DNA of 38,310 nt from Chloroflexota bacterium (GCA_030058085.1 JASGTU010000250.1:1-38310); one strand, 5' to 3'. Counted from the first letter of the stretch, positions 1 through 13,495 are shown. The notes: generated by a model from the sequence alone, not told the origin. Program-made: numbers and translations.

Positions 1-173
1 TGGCCTTGCGGGCCCAGCCGGCCGATGAGGTAGCGGTCGCGCACAGACGGCTCGTCGACGATCTCGTCCGGCCCGTTGGCCGGACCGAGCAAGTCGGCCA
101 TGACCGCGTCCTGCAGCTTCTGACGGAGCGCGGATGGTGAAGGTGTGGTATGCTTGCGGGTTTCTTCGTCCAT
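1..173 (-). CDS. drmA: DISARM helicase DrmA, N-terminal fragment (cut by window edge)
   Basis: Only the first 57 codons are in the window. The ATG is at 173-171 and the frame is open to base 1. The visible protein has a polar start, then LRQKLQDAVMADLLGP, an acidic stretch, and SVRDRYLIGRLGPQG. From memory of the family, an 'L-GP ... RDRYL-G-L-P' arrangement marks the N-terminus of the DISARM helicase DrmA (DUF1998-containing), which works with DrmB against incoming phage DNA. The start lies 44 bp after the stop of the OLD-type gene on the same strand, so it should be the fifth gene of the operon. The call rests on this short motif plus position after drmD and drmMI, which is the class 1 gene order. 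The helicase domains themselves are outside the window. Confidence 0.65.
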   Translation of the reverse strand, partial: MDEETRKHTTPSPSALRQKLQDAVMADLLGPANGPDEIVDEPSVRDRYLIGRLGPQG

Positions 174-217
174 AGAGGGCTCTGCCTTGTCAAATAGGAT
201 GGATAGCCCAACTGTGA

Positions 218-2304
218 TCAATCTAGTCGATTACTATCGGCAAGTGATGCCACCTTCCGTACAATGTCTTCAACTGCCGGTAGTGATTTGCCGTTGTCGT
301 AAACCAACTCTATGAAGTCAGTCACCACATCGTAGTTCTTGATGCAGTTCTTAACCGGGTAGCCGTTGTTCTTGGCCGCGACGCCTATGAATTGCTGGTA
401 ATCGTCTGTACCTATGATCTCTTTGCAATAGCTCTCGAAATCATGCCCAAAGCATGCGAAGCTTTCGTTTACCTGGGTTTCCGGAAAATCTTCGAGAGGA
501 GCGGATGCGAGACGCAACAGCTGACGGTTCTTGCTTGCTTCCTTTTTGTGATCTCTCCCTCCGCTGAACTTACCATCAGCATCGAACACGTAGTATGTAG
601 GGATTCCGAACCCACGAAATATCACCACAGGCTTGTCGATCTTGGTTTTTCCCTCAGCAGGTATTACGGCAATTCCCCTTGCCAACCAGTTCTGCCCCAG
701 TCTGGCTGACACCGCCAGAAGTGCAGCTACTTCTGTCTGGCCTTCCACAATGACAACGGCGTCAGCAAAGAATCCCTCATTGACTGCATTGGTCATAACG
801 GGATATGCGTGTGCCCGGAACGACTGACCGGTAACATCCTCTGCACTCAACTCTGACACTCGCGCCAATTCACTGCAAGCATCAGCGAAGCTAAACTGGT
901 TCAATATCGAGTAGGCTGGTCGATCCTCTGATGATCTGCGTTTGCAGGCTATTCTAAGCTGTTCGAACCGTTCGAGATCGACGAAATACGCCGAGTGGGT
1001 TGTGTACAATATCTGATTTCGTCCCCTATCAGCCTGACCATCATCGCGAGACATGGCGAGCAGTACCTCGGATAGATGCCTGGCTTGTAGCGGGTGCTGG
1101 TATAGCTCGGGTTCCTCGATTCCTATGATCAAGTCTGGACCTTGGTTTACATTCGAGCTATCGCCATTTTCCGATTCAGATTTGCCATCACTCATGGCAC
1201 TTGTGGACTGAACTTCATTTCTTGAACGCCCCGAATCGGATTGCTCTCCAGTAGGTTCAACTACCGCCATGTATCTGAGCAGAGAGAAGATCAAGACACG
1301 CTGCAGGCCATGCCCTTTTCGATCGATTGCCCCTTCAAAATCGTCTTCTATCAGCTTTGCGATGGGTGAAGGAAGAGGAATATCTGGAATATTCGGTTCA
1401 ACAGGCTCCAGGCGCAACTCTGCATTCGGTACGAATGACCGCATTGTCGATGTTATCTCTCTTGCCAGAGTACCGAATTCCTGAAGGTTCTCAGGGCTAT
1501 GGAGTTCTCTCAATCTGTTCTCGTAATCCTGCTTCAGTTTTTGCACATCTTCTCGCTGTGAAAAACGACGGACAACGATCATATCGAGGAGTTGGTGAAT
1601 TGGTGTTCCACGTTTGTTGGCGAAGTCTTCTGACACATCATGAACCGCAGGGATGTAGACAAATTTGGTGAATTTATCAAGTCGCCCGCCACCGATATTC
1701 TTGGGGCCGAAAAACTGAGTCTCTTGCTCCACCCACTCAGTTTCCTCAGGATGGGCTTTTGTGTACTCTGCAATGAGATCGTCTGGGTTGTCTCCGCGGA
1801 TCGATTTGGGGCCAATCCCCGGCAGAGTCTTGTTCTCTACCAATTCATTCCATCTGTCTCGCTTAGCATTAACACCTGAAAGGTTCAGTATCTCCACCAA
1901 GCACGGTATTTGTCGGGTAGAAGCATAGTATTTCTGAACGAATCGATCATTTGCTAGTTCGATTCTCTTCGTAACCGCAAGCTCCCCCGCGACAATATAT
2001 GGGGCAAATTCCTCACTTTCTGCGGTGTTGAGATCGGCATACACGACGCGAATCTCAATCGCGGAAGATGTGTTGCTGCTGTAGAAATCATCCTGAGACA
2101 CCGAGGCATTTGTGTCGTAGAAGACATTAAGTGCATGCAGCAGCGTCGACTTGCCGCTTCCGTTTCGGCCAAGGATGGCAGTGAGACGTTCGCAGTTTAG
2201 TGTCGCCTCACAATAGCATCGGAAGTTCTTGAGGGTTATTGATCTGATCAGCATCGGGAGCCACTTCGATCCTTCCTCTGATTTGCATACTGGTTGACGA
2301 TTCA

Positions 2305-2305
<1 letters not shown>
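218..2305 (-). CDS. OLD-family ATPase with C-terminal TOPRIM nuclease domain
   Basis: This 695-residue protein has an ABC/SMC-type ATPase followed by a TOPRIM domain, the layout of OLD (overcoming lysogenization defect) nucleases. Visible motifs are ITLKNFRCY near residue 23, Walker A GRNGSGKST (46-54), a signature-like region near 325-345, Walker B IIGIEEPELYQHP (about 394) and the switch TTHSAYF. The TOPRIM domain shows VIVEGQTE (about 520) and VFDADG (about 575). Known OLD proteins use ATP-gated DNA nicking or cleavage, and several act in phage defence (for example GajA). The GTG start overlaps the methyltransferase stop by one base (TAGTG), which suggests translational coupling. An internal ATG at 2254 (MLIRSITLKNF) is a better match to the usual family start and is a real alternative. 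GC is low (45% in the sampled line at 1561) against about 62% in the methyltransferase, which suggests a separate origin. No UvrD-like partner is adjacent, so this is not a Gabija pair. Confidence 0.85.
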
Positions 2306-6534
<4,229 letters not shown>

Positions 6535-6546
6535 CGGGATGCTCCC

Positions 6547-7689
6547 CTAATCCTTCCAGAACCGGCTGCGGGCCTGGGCGATTAGTTCGAACATCTTGCC
6601 ATCATCGCGTTCGTTCTGCGGGTCAAACGTTGGGGGTACGATCGTGCACCCGCTTAAGCTGTCGACCCAACGCGCTGGTAGGGCTTGCCTGCCATGGAGA
6701 GCGCCAACTTGCGCGCCAACGATTGCAGCCACCGAATCGTTGTCGTATGTGTCGTTGACGGCGCGGATGATAGCCTCCTCGAGATTGTGACCGTGGCGCA
6801 TGAGGATGTAGATGACACATGGTATAGTTTCGAGCATGTAAGCCCCGGAATACCAGGATTGGCACGCCGTGAAGGTGTCCAGATCATGAGCATATGCGTC
6901 TCGGACCACCATGTCGACGAACTGCCAACCTGGACCGCTGTAGTCGGAGTACTTGGGAGCTTTGGATTGATAACTGCCCCCATTTTCGAGATCCCGTACG
7001 ATGTCAATGAAGGTGTTCAGCCACCATTCGGCCGCGGGCGGCTCGTGCATGTCAAGCGCCTGCCACAGCATGTTGGTGAGCGCCAAGCAGGAGGCGATGG
7101 CAAAGGAATCGTTATGGGTCGTCATTGCGCTGAGCGCCGTGTCCACCCAGAGATCGCTGGCGCCCGTCCGCAGGTGCGGGATGAGCATCGGCGAGATACG
7201 CATAGCGGAGCCGTTGCCTGCCGACTCCGGACCACATTCGTACCAAGGAAGACCGTGCTTTCGACACTCGGCATACTCCTTGACGTTATGACCGATTCCG
7301 ATGATGCGCTCCTTTATCATTGCGTCCGCCACATTGGCCGGTACGTAACCTCCATCTGCGATCAACTGCTCGAGGGTCCAGAATGTCATCTGCGAGTCGT
7401 CGGATGGGTAACCGCGATACTCGCCTGTGTATTTGTTCTTCTGATAGTCAGTGATTTCGCCTTTGTGCTGCTTGCGCAGTGAAGGTAACCAGCCTTCCGT
7501 GAGGATCCCTAGTGCATCGCCGATCCCGACGCCAAGGAGCATGCCTTCCACCTTGTCGAAACTAAACGTGTCAGGCTTCGGTCCTGGTGACCAATCGAAC
7601 AAATTCCCGCGCTTGATCCGAATTCCACCTTCTGTGAAGAGCTCCTCCAGTATCGTGCGATTGCTTGCTGCAGTTTCATTCGTGTACAT
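6547..7689 (-). CDS. ADP-ribosylglycohydrolase (DraG/ARH family) inside the DISARM operon
   Basis: This 380-residue protein has the ARH fold signatures. They are EGMLLGVGIGDALG near the N-terminus (about 49-62), the metal-site motif PSDDSQMT (about 95-102), GNGSAMRISPMLIP in the middle, and the second metal-site motif DNDSVAAIVGA (about 315-325). Members remove ADP-ribose from proteins, nucleic acids or small molecules with two Mg ions, and the Asp pairs expected to bind the metals are present. It starts 32 bp after the drmD stop and ends 12 bp before the drmMI start, so it is almost certainly co-transcribed with them. It is not a core DISARM gene. Sampled lines are 52-57% GC, lower than the flanking helicase and methyltransferase. 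Whether it opposes a phage or host ADP-ribosyltransferase, or handles an ADP-ribose signal, cannot be read from the sequence. No partner ADP-ribosyltransferase is visible in the window. Confidence 0.87.
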   Translation of the reverse strand: MYTNETAASNRTILEELFTEGGIRIKRGNLFDWSPGPKPDTFSFDKVEGMLLGVGIGDALGILTEGWLPSLRKQHKGEITDYQKNKYTGEYRGYPSDDSQMTFWTLEQLIADGGYVPANVADAMIKERIIGIGHNVKEYAECRKHGLPWYECGPESAGNGSAMRISPMLIPHLRTGASDLWVDTALSAMTTHNDSFAIASCLALTNMLWQALDMHEPPAAEWWLNTFIDIVRDLENGGSYQSKAPKYSDYSGPGWQFVDMVVRDAYAHDLDTFTACQSWYSGAYMLETIPCVIYILMRHGHNLEEAIIRAVNDTYDNDSVAAIVGAQVGALHGRQALPARWVDSLSGCTIVPPTFDPQNERDDGKMFELIAQARSRFWKD

Positions 7690-7721
7690 CTTGTGCCTCC
7701 GAGGGATTGTGAAGGTGAGCT

Positions 7722-10700
7722 TTAATGTGCCAGGCGGTCAGGCGCCAGGAACGTGACGCTGACCGGGAACATACGCGCCTGCGGGTTCTGGTAGCGGCGG
7801 CGAATGGCGGCCTGTTCGGCCTCGAGTTCATGTGGAATCTGCGCCAGCCGCGCTTGAAGGGCATTGACATTGCGCATGTACTGGTCGCGCTCCTCCGCAT
7901 CGAACAGCGGCAGCTGGGCCGGCTGATCGTTCAGTTCATCGCGGATCGAGCGGGCCAACTCCTCCAATACGATGCGGATATCGTCCAGCTCCTTCTGCTC
8001 GCGCTGGTCTAGAAGACGCAACAGGCTCTGGAAGCGCTCATCGCGGCGAACCTCAAGGGAGCGGTTCATGGCGGGCTCCAAATAGGGCCAAAGCTGGGCA
8101 AAGCGCTCCCGAATTTCGCTCGAAGGCTGACGGTCTGTGGCGGCTTCCAGCAGATCGTTCATCTCTCGCAGCGTATCGAAGCGGCGGAAACGCTGCTCGC
8201 GAATCAAGCCGCCGGCGAAGATGATCTCCTCATGCAGTCGCTGGCTATCTCCGCCGATTATGACCAAGCGTGCATGGGCGATCACCGCCGGGTGACGCAG
8301 CACATGGTCCGGGACGGTGCGGGCGACGACGCGATGCAAGCGGCGAGCAGCGCCGCCGACCCACACCTCCGCCCGCAGCAAACGCAGGCACATCTGCACG
8401 AGGCGATGATTGAGGTGCGCCAAGACCATATCGTCGCGACCGCGTGCCAGATTGTGGTCGAAGACAATGGGCCGCATCTCGCCAGTATGCGGATGGGGAA
8501 GGCCCTCTGTGCAGTGCGACCAGCTCGGCCCGCGCAGCAGCGGCACATGAAAGATCGGGCAGCGCTGAAATCGGCCTGTAGGGTCCGGCCAGATGCCGGG
8601 TAGCTCGGTTTCCTGCAGAGGCGGCTGGCCGGCCAGTTCCAGAGCGATCTTAACTACGGCTTGGATGTTCTCAGGTGTCAGGGAGAGTTCTCGCCTGGTA
8701 TCTTGAAGCTGCTCGTGGATGCGCTCGATCCTGGCTTCGAGATTGCGCTCGAACTTCAGCATCTGCCGCACCGGCTCGGCCGTTCTCTCGGCGTCGCCTG
8801 TCTGGAGCCGCTTGCGCTGTCCTAGCATGGCTTGGGCTACCTGGTCGGCGATGACGGGCCCTACCTTGCCCAGATCCTCGCGAATCTGCTCCACCTTACG
8901 GACAGCCAGCATCAGGAATTCCAGGTCCCACTCTAGCGCGCCCTCCGCTTCAGCCGGCGCATCTACCGCAGCCAGCAAAGGCTCTGGCGAAGAGAGTTCT
9001 GCGCGCCTTCCATAGCCGGCGGGAGCGAAGTGATAGATGCGCGGATTCCGGCGCTGGCCATGCCGGTCAATGCGGCCGTTGCGCTGTTCCATGCGGTTAG
9101 GGTTCCACGGTATCTCGTAGTGGATCAGCCGGTGGCAGTGCAGTTGGAGGTCGATGCCTTCGGACGCCGCGTCCGTGGCAAGCAGAATGCGAACCGGGCT
9201 GACGTCGGGAGAAGCCTGGAACGCGGCTTTGATGCGCTCGCGTTCGTCTGTGTTCATACCGCCGTGGAGCGTCATCAGCCGATCGCCGGTCGCCAGGCCT
9301 TCGGCTGCTAACAGCGTCTGCAGCCAGTTCTGGGTGTCCCGATACTCGGTAAAAACGATTACCCGCTCATCGGACCAGTTGGCGTCCGGCCGGATGGTTC
9401 GATGTAGCCAGTCAATCAGACAGCGGGCTTTGCTGTCGGCGCGCATGGACGCGCGGCTCGCCCAGTGCTCCATCTCCGCCAAGAGTTCCTTCTCGGCTGG
9501 CGTTAAAGAACTGAACAGCCGGCCGGCCGTCCTCAGGGCCGCGTCTGTAACCTCATCAAAAACCGTATCGTCAACCGCCTCCTCCTCCATACTTTCAAGG
9601 CGCTGGCGCAGGATGCCGGGTGCAGGCCGAGCCGCGCTTCTGGCCGCCTGCGGACCGGGGGAGCCAGTGACCGTGGCGCGATGTTGCGCGAGGGTCTTGG
9701 CGAACGCCGCGGGGCACGAGAAGAGTCGCTTCTTCAGCAGTTTCAGCACAAACTCGTTGGCGGTGCGCTCGGCCGCATCCGTTGCGTGTTGGCGACGAAG
9801 GCGAGTGTACGCCTGCAACTGGCGGTGGGCTTCCCGTTCGTCTTCGGAGAATGCCACCTCGATGGCTTCCAACTTGCGTTCTGGGAACCGCCGGCGGCCC
9901 AGGTCATCCGGCGGCAGTTCATCCTTCAGCCGGCGCACCATGACTTGCTTAAGCTGATCCGGATCCGGCGGAACGCCGCGCGCAAAGCGCTGGTCGTCCA
10001 ACAGTTCAAGCAAAGCCGAGAAGCTCTCGGCGTAGCCATTGTGGGGCGTAGCCGTCAAAAACAGCTTGTGCTCGAAATGGGGAGCCAGTTCCCGTATTGC
10101 CTTGGTTCGCTGCGAATCGATGGCGTAGCGGCCGCGGCCGGAGGGAGCCACATTGTGCGCCTCGTCGATAATCAGGATGTCGTAGCGGCGCGGGTAGATG
10201 GATTCACCCTGAGCCGGCAGCGTTTCTCGAAAGAGCCGCATAGGGCGGTCGCGCTTTAGATAGTCGATGGAAGTGATCAGCCGCGGAAAATGCGTCCACG
10301 GATTGACGTGGATGCCGCGCGAGCGGCGCAGATCGTGCATCAGCGCGCTGTCCACAATGCGGAACTCCAGCCCAAACTTATCCCGCATCTGCTCTTTCCA
10401 CTGCACCTGCAACGACGCCGGACAGACAATGAGAACGCGCCGCGCTCGCTGGCGGATGATCAACTCCTGCACAACCAGCCCTGCCTCGATAGTCTTGCCC
10501 AGCCCTACATCGTCGGCGACCAGCAAGTTTGCGCGCGGCATCTGGATAGCGCGCACTACGGGATCGAGTTGGTAATCCTCGATCTCGATACCGCTGCGGA
10601 AGGGCGCCTGCAGGGCGCGGCCATCCGCCGTAACGGATGCGCCCCATCTCACTGCGTTCAGGAATGCATCCAGCCGGTGAGGATCGTCAAACCCGACCGG

Positions 10701-10955
10701 CCGGGGAAGTGTGGCTTGCTCATGGACGCGCGTATTGGGTTCAAGCTCCCAAATCACCTGCAGTTCCTCCCCCAGAGCATCATCCTCGATGGAACTGAGC
10801 GTGATCAGGTGCTGGGTGCGACCGCCGTTCTTGTCCAGCAGCGAACCAACAAGAGTGCTTTTGGCCACTTCCGTGACGGCATACATGCGTTGCCGCACTT
10901 CCACAAGTTGACCCTGTTCTGGTATTCGGCTCAAGACGGGGACATCTATGGCCAT
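7722..10955 (-). CDS. drmD: DISARM SNF2-like helicase DrmD
   Basis: This is a 1077-residue superfamily 2 helicase of the SNF2/RapA type. Visible motifs are motif I DDVGLGKTIEAG (about 150-161), motif II DEAH (about 266-269), motif III LFLTATPHNG, and the C-terminal helicase lobe with ATDAASEGIDLQ and NGRIDRHGQ (about 625-633). A long helical C-terminal region follows. In class 1 DISARM this protein (DrmD) is the marker gene that separates class 1 from class 2. The ATG at 10955 has AGAGG about ten bases upstream and is the first gene of the minus-strand operon that continues to base 1. Generic RapA-like helicases are an alternative, but downstream linkage to a DrmMI-like methyltransferase and a DrmA-like start makes DISARM the best reading. 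Confidence 0.85.
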   Translation of the reverse strand: MAIDVPVLSRIPEQGQLVEVRQRMYAVTEVAKSTLVGSLLDKNGGRTQHLITLSSIEDDALGEELQVIWELEPNTRVHEQATLPRPVGFDDPHRLDAFLNAVRWGASVTADGRALQAPFRSGIEIEDYQLDPVVRAIQMPRANLLVADDVGLGKTIEAGLVVQELIIRQRARRVLIVCPASLQVQWKEQMRDKFGLEFRIVDSALMHDLRRSRGIHVNPWTHFPRLITSIDYLKRDRPMRLFRETLPAQGESIYPRRYDILIIDEAHNVAPSGRGRYAIDSQRTKAIRELAPHFEHKLFLTATPHNGYAESFSALLELLDDQRFARGVPPDPDQLKQVMVRRLKDELPPDDLGRRRFPERKLEAIEVAFSEDEREAHRQLQAYTRLRRQHATDAAERTANEFVLKLLKKRLFSCPAAFAKTLAQHRATVTGSPGPQAARSAARPAPGILRQRLESMEEEAVDDTVFDEVTDAALRTAGRLFSSLTPAEKELLAEMEHWASRASMRADSKARCLIDWLHRTIRPDANWSDERVIVFTEYRDTQNWLQTLLAAEGLATGDRLMTLHGGMNTDERERIKAAFQASPDVSPVRILLATDAASEGIDLQLHCHRLIHYEIPWNPNRMEQRNGRIDRHGQRRNPRIYHFAPAGYGRRAELSSPEPLLAAVDAPAEAEGALEWDLEFLMLAVRKVEQIREDLGKVGPVIADQVAQAMLGQRKRLQTGDAERTAEPVRQMLKFERNLEARIERIHEQLQDTRRELSLTPENIQAVVKIALELAGQPPLQETELPGIWPDPTGRFQRCPIFHVPLLRGPSWSHCTEGLPHPHTGEMRPIVFDHNLARGRDDMVLAHLNHRLVQMCLRLLRAEVWVGGAARRLHRVVARTVPDHVLRHPAVIAHARLVIIGGDSQRLHEEIIFAGGLIREQRFRRFDTLREMNDLLEAATDRQPSSEIRERFAQLWPYLEPAMNRSLEVRRDERFQSLLRLLDQREQKELDDIRIVLEELARSIRDELNDQPAQLPLFDAEERDQYMRNVNALQARLAQIPHELEAEQAAIRRRYQNPQARMFPVSVTFLAPDRLAH

Positions 10956-10995
10956 TTCGGAAAGACCTCTAGGATGAAGCGAGCTGTTGTTGTGT

Positions 10996-11269
10996 TCAGG
11001 CAGTTGTCCGGCGAATGCGGTCAGCTATTCTTTTCGGATATGACCATGAGGAGACACATACCAATGCAATCTGGGTTTTGCCGCCTGTGGTGGCGATGTC
11101 GATACTCTCATGCGGGCTGTGAACGTCGACTTTACCGCTTCGCAGATCCTCGACTATTTCGACGAACTCCTTGGGCAAACAACTTCTCACACCCTGTCTA
11201 TCTGAGGGCGTCGATTTGCATGTCCAGATTGAACTATCCGGTGGAGACGCACGCGTAGCTGATCTGCAT
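10996..11269 (-). pseudogene. Decayed serine-recombinase (Tn3-type resolvase) remnant
   Basis: From the ATG at 11269 the minus strand reads MQISYACVSTG, stop, FNLDMQIDALR, stop, TGCEKLFAQ. This matches the usual resolvase start (YARVST ... NLDLQIDALKKAGCEKIF). After a frame change the text continues EIVEDL ... VHSPHESIDIATTGGKTQ, which fits the resolvase segment 'F-SLTE-IDT-TPGGK'. It ends PKRIADRIRRTTA, which fits 'ERELIRERTRAG'. The middle part with the GDTLVVWKLDRLGR block is missing, and there are at least two stops and one frameshift, so it is not functional. It lies directly upstream of drmD and may now hold the operon's promoter. Recognition is by eye. Confidence 0.7.
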
Positions 11270-11302
11270 ATTGGGTATACCGTGGGACATGCAACGGAAC
11301 CC

Positions 11303-11311
11303 AGTATACCA
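11303..11311 (-). promoter_or_regulatory. Candidate extended -10 element upstream of the resolvase remnant and DISARM operon
   Basis: On the minus strand TGGTATACT gives a TG-n-TATACT extended -10. No good -35 is visible. It would transcribe through the resolvase remnant into drmD, about 350 bp downstream. This is a weak, motif-only call. Confidence 0.25.
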
Positions 11312-11540
11312 TAACGCCCACCAATGCTGACCTGCGTCATTTGGCCGAACTTTGTTTTGGGGACGAGATTGCGAAACAGGCCCCGCGGAAGGAGCGCCTT
11401 GGATCAGACGCCGGCGCATCTGTGCCTCACAAACGACATTTGCGGGATATCTGCATGTCATATCTAGCGGTCAACGGATCTGCCGTGCAATCAATAGCTA
11501 ATACAGATCTTCTCATCATCTGCTGACCGAGGAACCTTCG

Positions 11541-11666
11541 CTATTGCGAGACATTGTCAAATTCCGGGAATTCCGGCTTGTAATGCTTCTGCCTCAGCCT
11601 AGACACATCCGGCAGAGTGATCCTATTCCGCAGCCGGTAGATCACGCAGTGGCTGCACAGCGGCAT
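11541..11666 (-). CDS. Possible 41-residue protein, unrecognised
   Basis: ATG at 11666, stop TAG at 11541. The product begins MPLCSHCVIYRLRNR and continues with LPDVSRLRQKHYKPEFPEF before a short tail. It has one CxxC pair and a composition that reads like protein rather than random frame. AAGG lies eight bases upstream of the ATG. I recognise no family. It could be a remnant of a longer gene or chance. Confidence 0.25.
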   Translation of the reverse strand: MPLCSHCVIYRLRNRITLPDVSRLRQKHYKPEFPEFDNVSQ

Positions 11667-11754
11667 CAACGCGCCCTTGCCCACCTCCCCTCACATCCTG
11701 CTCCCAGGCATAGAGGGAAACCGCTATCGAGAACCCATACGTGCGGCAAGACCG

Positions 11755-13329
11755 TCACGCAAACGTCGTCTGCCGCCGGTACTGCAGCGCCTCGGCCAAG
11801 TGCGAGACCTCGATCTGCTCGCTGCCGGCCAAATCGGCGATCGTGCGGCTCAGCTTGAGGATGCGATGATAGGCGCGGGCGGTCAAGCCCATGCGCTCCA
11901 CGGCCAAGCGCAGCATCTGCCGCCCCTCCTTGCTCAGCGGGCAGAACTGCTGCACCTCCGCCGGCCCCATATCGCCGTTGACCAGGAGGTTCGGCTTGCT
12001 CAGAGGGGCCAACCGCGCCTGTTGGACGGCACGCGCCGCCTCGACGCGTTGGCGAATCACGCGGGAAGGCTCCCCCTGTTCCAACGAGGCGAGCTTCTGC
12101 ACGGGTACGCGCGGCACGTTGAGGTGGATGTCGATGCGGTCGAGGATAGGGCCGGAGATGCGCTTCTGGTACTTGCTGATCATCGACGCCGTGCAGGTGC
12201 AGGGCTTTTCCGTATCCCCATAGTAGCCGCATGGACAGGGGTTGGCCGCGGCGATTAGGATAAAATTGGCGGGAAACGTAACCGCACCCTGTGCGCGGGA
12301 AATGGTGATGATCCGGTCTTCCAGCGGTTGGCGCAGCGCCTCCAGGTTTTTCGTGCCATATTCGTAAAATTCATCGAGGAACAAAACCCCTCTGTGCGCC
12401 ATGCTGATTTCGCCCGGTCGCGGCCACGTGCCGCCGCCGACTAGGCCGGCATGGCTGATCGTGTGGTGGGGCGAGCGAAACGGGCGGATGCGGATCAGCG
12501 GGTGATCCGACGGCAGCGCATCCGCCACGGAATAGATGCGGGTGACATCCAAGGCCTCAGCCAGCGTCAGCCTGGGCAGGATGGACGGCAACGCCCGCGC
12601 CAGCAGCGTCTTGCCGACCCCCGGCGACCCCTGCATCAGCACATTGTGCCCGCCGGCGCAGGCTACCTCGAGCGCGCGCTTTACGCTCTCTTGCCCCTTG
12701 ACGTCTTCGAAGGCAATGGCGTAGACCGGTTCATCGTCCAGATCGCCTAGTTCGACGCCATTCTGCTTGGCAATTGGCGAGACGCCCTGCAGGTGTTGGA
12801 CCAACTCCGCCAGACTCGCAATCGGATAGACGTCGATCCCTGGCACCAACGCCGCTTCTAGCGCGTCCACCGCCGGCACGAACAGGCGGCGATACCCAAG
12901 TTGCACCGCGGCATTGGCCATGGGCAACGCGCCTTTGACATGGCGCACGCTGCCGTCCAGGCTCAGTTCTCCCAGGATCAGGGCGTCTTCCATCGAGTCT
13001 TGAATCTGGCGCGTAGCCGCAAGGATGCCCACGGCAATCGGCAGATCGTAGGCCGGCCCCTCCTTGCGCAGATCAGCCGGAGCCAGGTTGATGGTCAGCC
13101 GGTGGCTGGGGAAGTAGAAGCCGCTGTTGGTGATGGCGGCGCGCACCCGTTCGCTGCTCTCGCGCACGGCGGCGTCCGGCAGCCCGACCAAGGTGACCCG
13201 TTCCAGTCCCGTGGCGATGTCGACCTCCACCCGGACCAGTTCAGCGTCTAGTCCAATGACGGCGCAACTGAGTACTGTGGCAAGCACGCGTGGACCCTCT
13301 GTCTGGGGAGTGTGGGTTGGGGAGAGCAT
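11755..13329 (-). CDS. comM: Mg-chelatase-like AAA+ ATPase, YifB/ComM family
   Basis: The frame has 524 codons. The order is an N-terminal ChlI-type domain (GLDAELVRVEVDI ... GLPDAAVRES ... NLAPADLRKEG), the AAA+ module with Walker A GSPGVGKTLLAR (about 235-246) and Walker B GVLFLDEFYEY, the Cys-rich insert NPCPCGYYGDTEKPCTC, and a C-terminal Mg-chelatase helical domain. ComM is a hexameric helicase that drives branch migration during natural transformation, and YifB homologues are nearly universal. The ATG at 13329 gives an unusual 14-residue extension. The GTG at 13287 (VLATVLSCAVIGLDAE) has AGAGGG seven bases upstream and matches the family's normal start, so it is probably the true one. 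A strong promoter lies at 13352-13380. It is transcribed alone, away from DUF4256. Confidence 0.93.
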   Translation of the reverse strand: MLSPTHTPQTEGPRVLATVLSCAVIGLDAELVRVEVDIATGLERVTLVGLPDAAVRESSERVRAAITNSGFYFPSHRLTINLAPADLRKEGPAYDLPIAVGILAATRQIQDSMEDALILGELSLDGSVRHVKGALPMANAAVQLGYRRLFVPAVDALEAALVPGIDVYPIASLAELVQHLQGVSPIAKQNGVELGDLDDEPVYAIAFEDVKGQESVKRALEVACAGGHNVLMQGSPGVGKTLLARALPSILPRLTLAEALDVTRIYSVADALPSDHPLIRIRPFRSPHHTISHAGLVGGGTWPRPGEISMAHRGVLFLDEFYEYGTKNLEALRQPLEDRIITISRAQGAVTFPANFILIAAANPCPCGYYGDTEKPCTCTASMISKYQKRISGPILDRIDIHLNVPRVPVQKLASLEQGEPSRVIRQRVEAARAVQQARLAPLSKPNLLVNGDMGPAEVQQFCPLSKEGRQMLRLAVERMGLTARAYHRILKLSRTIADLAGSEQIEVSHLAEALQYRRQTTFA

Positions 13330-13351
13330 CCCTGCACTGATGTTCTCCTGT

Positions 13352-13380
13352 ACTATAGTAGGCTACGAGGCGGATGTCAA
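13352..13380 (-). promoter_or_regulatory. Sigma70-type promoter for yifB/comM
   Basis: On the minus strand there is TTGACA (13380-13375), a 17-bp spacer, and TATAGT (13357-13352). Only one base differs from the consensus hexamers. The predicted transcript start near 13345 suits either comM start codon, better the GTG at 13287. Confidence 0.7.
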
Positions 13381-13495
13381 ACAACCAGATGGGGTGCTAC
13401 AGCGCCGGCAGTTGATCGCATCCGCACAAATGAGCTACAATGCGGCCCGCGCCCGGCCATCTGCCTTGGGGCGTAGTTCACAAGGAGAACAGGCT

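Larger units (their letters stand above)
11270..11754. other. Gene-poor gap between yifB and the DISARM island
   Basis: About 485 bp with no convincing full-length gene. It holds the extended -10 candidate, two GTATAC palindromes 28 bp apart (11276-11281 and 11304-11309) and one possible 41-codon reading frame on the minus strand (11541-11666). No clear terminator for yifB is seen. It probably marks the junction where the island joined the chromosome. Confidence 0.5.

Noticed and set aside
10996-11340. An intact 114-residue protein on the minus strand upstream of drmD.
   Set aside because: Only its last part resembles a protein (resolvase C-terminal text), and the matching N-terminus is in another frame with stops, so it was called a pseudogene.
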